This document shows positions 8,211 to 10,798 of a stretch of 10,798 bases of DNA, in pieces. Numbering within the stretch: the first letter of the stretch is position 1; each line of letters begins with the position of its first letter. Made by a program: the position numbers and the translations under genes. The notes beneath the pieces were generated by a model. It worked only from the letters and a program-made list of their open reading frames with translations, was not told the DNA's origin and did no database searches. The DNA is from Smittium culicis (Eukaryota > Kickxellomycota > Harpellomycetes > Harpellales > Legeriomycetaceae): the NCBI GenBank assembly GCA_001970855.1, contig LSSN01002110.1:1-10798 (forward strand). Reading direction: 5' to 3'.

Positions 8211-10798
8211 TTTTTTAATTTTGTTATACATGATTAGACTTGAACTTTTTGGCGCTTTAATTTTTTCGTATTTCATGTTTTGGTTTATAATTTTTATCAA
8301 TTGTTATCTATCAGTTTGATATATTATTACATATTACATCCTCTATTTTTACTTTTTCTTTAATTCATAGATATCCATAAACATGCATTATTTTTATTTC
8401 TTAATAATTACATAAAAATTAATATTTATAAATTAATTGCCAAAAAAAATTTTATTATTTTTTTAAATATTAATAAAACTAAAATATATAATATATAATA
8501 ATTTTAAACGTTTTATTTTTCGTGTGATTATTTCAATAATTTTGGGTGATTATTAGTAAATCTAGAATCAAATAGTAATAAACATGGCTAATTTTTTAAG
8601 CTTTATATTAGTCAAACAATTCCTAAAAAGTTTAAGTTAACAATAATCACTCGCATTAACGCCTATTGATGAATTTTTAATATTTACACATTTTGATTAT
8701 TTTTAGTGTGATATGATATCTCAGTATATATTTTACAATACATAATTGAATATAGTATATATTACTATATAGAGTTATATAGAATTCAAAAAAAATTTTT
8801 CATTAATTACATCTCGTTAATTTATTGACTGAATTGACAAAATAATTTTTGTATAGAGATTATCTGGTTACATTATAATTTTTTTATTACAGATAATATA
8901 TTCATGATATTATATTAGCTCTATTTTTTGTGAATAGCGATTTTTTTATCTTGGTTAGTTTTTTTTATTACTAATGTTTGAGGCCAAAAATATAAGATTG
9001 TTAATATCTAATCTAGTTAAAGATTAGTATATTTTATAACAATCATATACCATATTATTTATTTATATTTCTTTGTAAAAACTACTAGTACATGAAGAAT
9101 CTAAAGTGCAATCAGCTTGAACTATAGATAATAATAGATTTGCGCTTTGAATATAAAGACTATTTTTATATCTGTATTTTTTGATAGTTTCAGGCTTAGT
9201 TAAGGCTGGTCAAGGTTCTGGTAAACTTTTTTTTTCAAAATTTAACACAGTTCACATTATTGGATGAAATTTACACAAAGCAAATATAATAAAGCTAATT
9301 ATGCTGTGTGTTGTTTTAATGAACCAGAGGAGTTTATTTTTTCATCATACAAAATTTTTTGGACTGAAAAGGGTTAAAAAAGAAATCTAATCTAATTCTT
9401 AGCGAAAATTCATCAGAAAAATAGCGCTTATCAAAATAATCTCAAATATCAATACAAAAATCTGCTCACCTAAATATTTCATCTCTAAATTTAAATCACC
9501 ATTTCAAATATTATGAAAAAATTTGATAGAATTTTGTTTTCAATCTTTTCACATCAAAAAAATAACAAATATACATAATTTAAACATTGTTAAGCTCTAT
9601 TCTATTTAGTATCACGATTAATATAGAAGCATTTTAATGTACAAATTTCTAGGTGGATCTTGGCTCAAAGTATTCCAATCACATTGTAGATTGAATACTC
9701 GGCACTGTTAGAATTATATGTCAATGATTATATTCTAAATAATTGGGTGATTCTTTATGAAGAGGTCATTTTATAACATAAAGAGTTTCAGTGCATAAAA
9801 TCGCATAAAAAATAAACGGCCAATGAGTAGAAAATTTTACTTTTATAGCAAATAAAAATTTTAAATTGTAACGAAGAAATAGAAAAACCAAAATGCCTTT
9901 CTTGCTCCCCCAATTATACTTACAAAAACTGATTATACAGGCCAATAACATTAAACTGCAACTAAGTGCTCTCTTCGTTCAGAATCTCCCAATTGGTAAA
10001 TAATTAGTGAAATAATTATGATATATTCAAAAATTTGGAAATTTTTTTTGAAATAGGGTCGTTAAAACTAATTATGATTATTTCTAATGAATTATTAATT
10101 ACAAAACTTTAGTGTATAGTTGATAATATAAGTTTTAAGAGCGTATTCATTTATTTCATTATACTTTAACACTTTTATAAATCGTAAAAGTTTTTATTAT
10201 ATTATTCATTGAAACGATATTAAAATTATTTCTATAATTAACTTTTAGGGATATTAATAATTTTTTAAGTTTAAATTTATATTTTCACTCTTCAATAACT
10301 CTTAATGTGAATTAATTATGAATTTTATTAAATATTAGGCATTATCATATAAATTGTGAATTATTTGAGACTTGAACTTGAAATAAAAGTAAATTCAATA
10401 TCAAACATTATCTTTGTTTTTTAGTCATCATGGGAAAACATAAAGTTGGTTTATACTAAACAATTAAATTCTAATAATTTCAAATACATCAAATTTATAA
10501 TAGAAATTATTTTTCTAATAACGTGTGTACAAAAGCAATAAAATTTAAGAAATATGGCTGAAAATGGTATCAACTTCAGAAATAGACTCAATCTTTAGCA
10601 TAATTAATAAGGTTTAAATAATTAGCATAAATGGTTCAAAAGCCTTAGTAAAGATCAGTAAAGCTAAAAAAATTAAAATAAACAATAAAGAGTCGAAAAT
10701 TAATACACACTTACGAATCCTGATTAACCATTAAAAATACTAGATATATTTTTAAATCAAAAATTTTTGGTCACATCTTATTAGGTATAAGTATAGTT
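8211..10798. other. AT-rich gene-free region
   Basis: I see no credible gene here. The longest open frame (minus strand, 9766-9951) encodes a hydrophobic, aromatic-rich peptide of chance type with no domain. A patch at 9180-9240 is slightly richer in G and C and reads through a Gly-Gln-Gly-Ser-Gly-Lys stretch for only about 30 codons, so it cannot be assigned. At 9371-9377 GGGTTAA follows a TGAAAA stretch, resembling one end of a piggyBac-type element without a clear partner. No tRNA, rRNA or CRISPR-like array was seen. Confidence 0.5.

Noticed and set aside
9157..9267. Short plus-strand frame with a P-loop-like GQGSGK stretch
   Set aside because: It is only about 35 codons long, has no flanking nucleotide-binding context and stops at once. 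The match is probably chance.
9766..9951. Minus-strand 61-codon hydrophobic frame
   Set aside because: There is no domain or support from flanking spliced segments. AT-rich DNA readily yields Phe/Leu/Ile-rich chance frames.
10555..10599. ATG-led 14-codon frame starting MAENGINF near the right edge
   Set aside because: It is too short, has no convincing splice continuation in the window and no recognisable family.

Overview
The window looks like nuclear DNA of an AT-rich fungus. It has a SUN-family (GH132) cell-wall protein, an alpha-arrestin-like gene with four short spliceosomal introns of 78-100 nt, AATAAA-type 3' ends, and very A+T-rich, gene-poor flanks that carry transposon debris. The SUN domain is a fungal family, best known from ascomycetes. 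The intron density in the arrestin gene argues against a typical intron-poor budding yeast. I cannot fix the lineage: Taphrinomycotina-like ascomycetes and AT-rich zoosporic or zygomycete-grade fungi (for example Harpellales) both remain possible.

Layout. Positions 1-2640 hold no recognisable gene: only AT-rich sequence with homopolymers and short AT microsatellites. A single-exon gene on the + strand (2641-4365) encodes a secreted 574-residue SUN protein, with a signal peptide, a Kex2-like KR site, a long Ser/Asn/Asp/Lys linker and a 14-cysteine SUN domain. Convergent with it, only 138 bp away, is a minus-strand gene (6027 down to 4504). It appears as broken reading frames until four introns are removed, and then gives one continuous 389-residue protein with both arrestin lobes. 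Positions 6028-7067 are AT-rich with no gene. A 606-bp non-coding element at 7072-7677 has inverted ends and TTAA duplications on both sides, as expected of a piggyBac-type MITE. It is followed directly by about 3.5 degenerate tandem copies of a 142-146 bp unit (7703-about 8210). Positions 8211-10798 are again gene-free AT-rich DNA.

The two genes are not an operon and I see no functional link beyond being convergent neighbours. One acts at the cell surface or wall. The other probably acts in the cytosol in membrane-protein trafficking or signalling. I found no clearly new biological system. The points most worth checking are the reconstructed intron-rich arrestin without a PPxY motif, the TTAA-flanked MITE, the adjacent tandem array whose core resembles the MITE end, and a roughly 32-residue periodic motif in the SUN linker.
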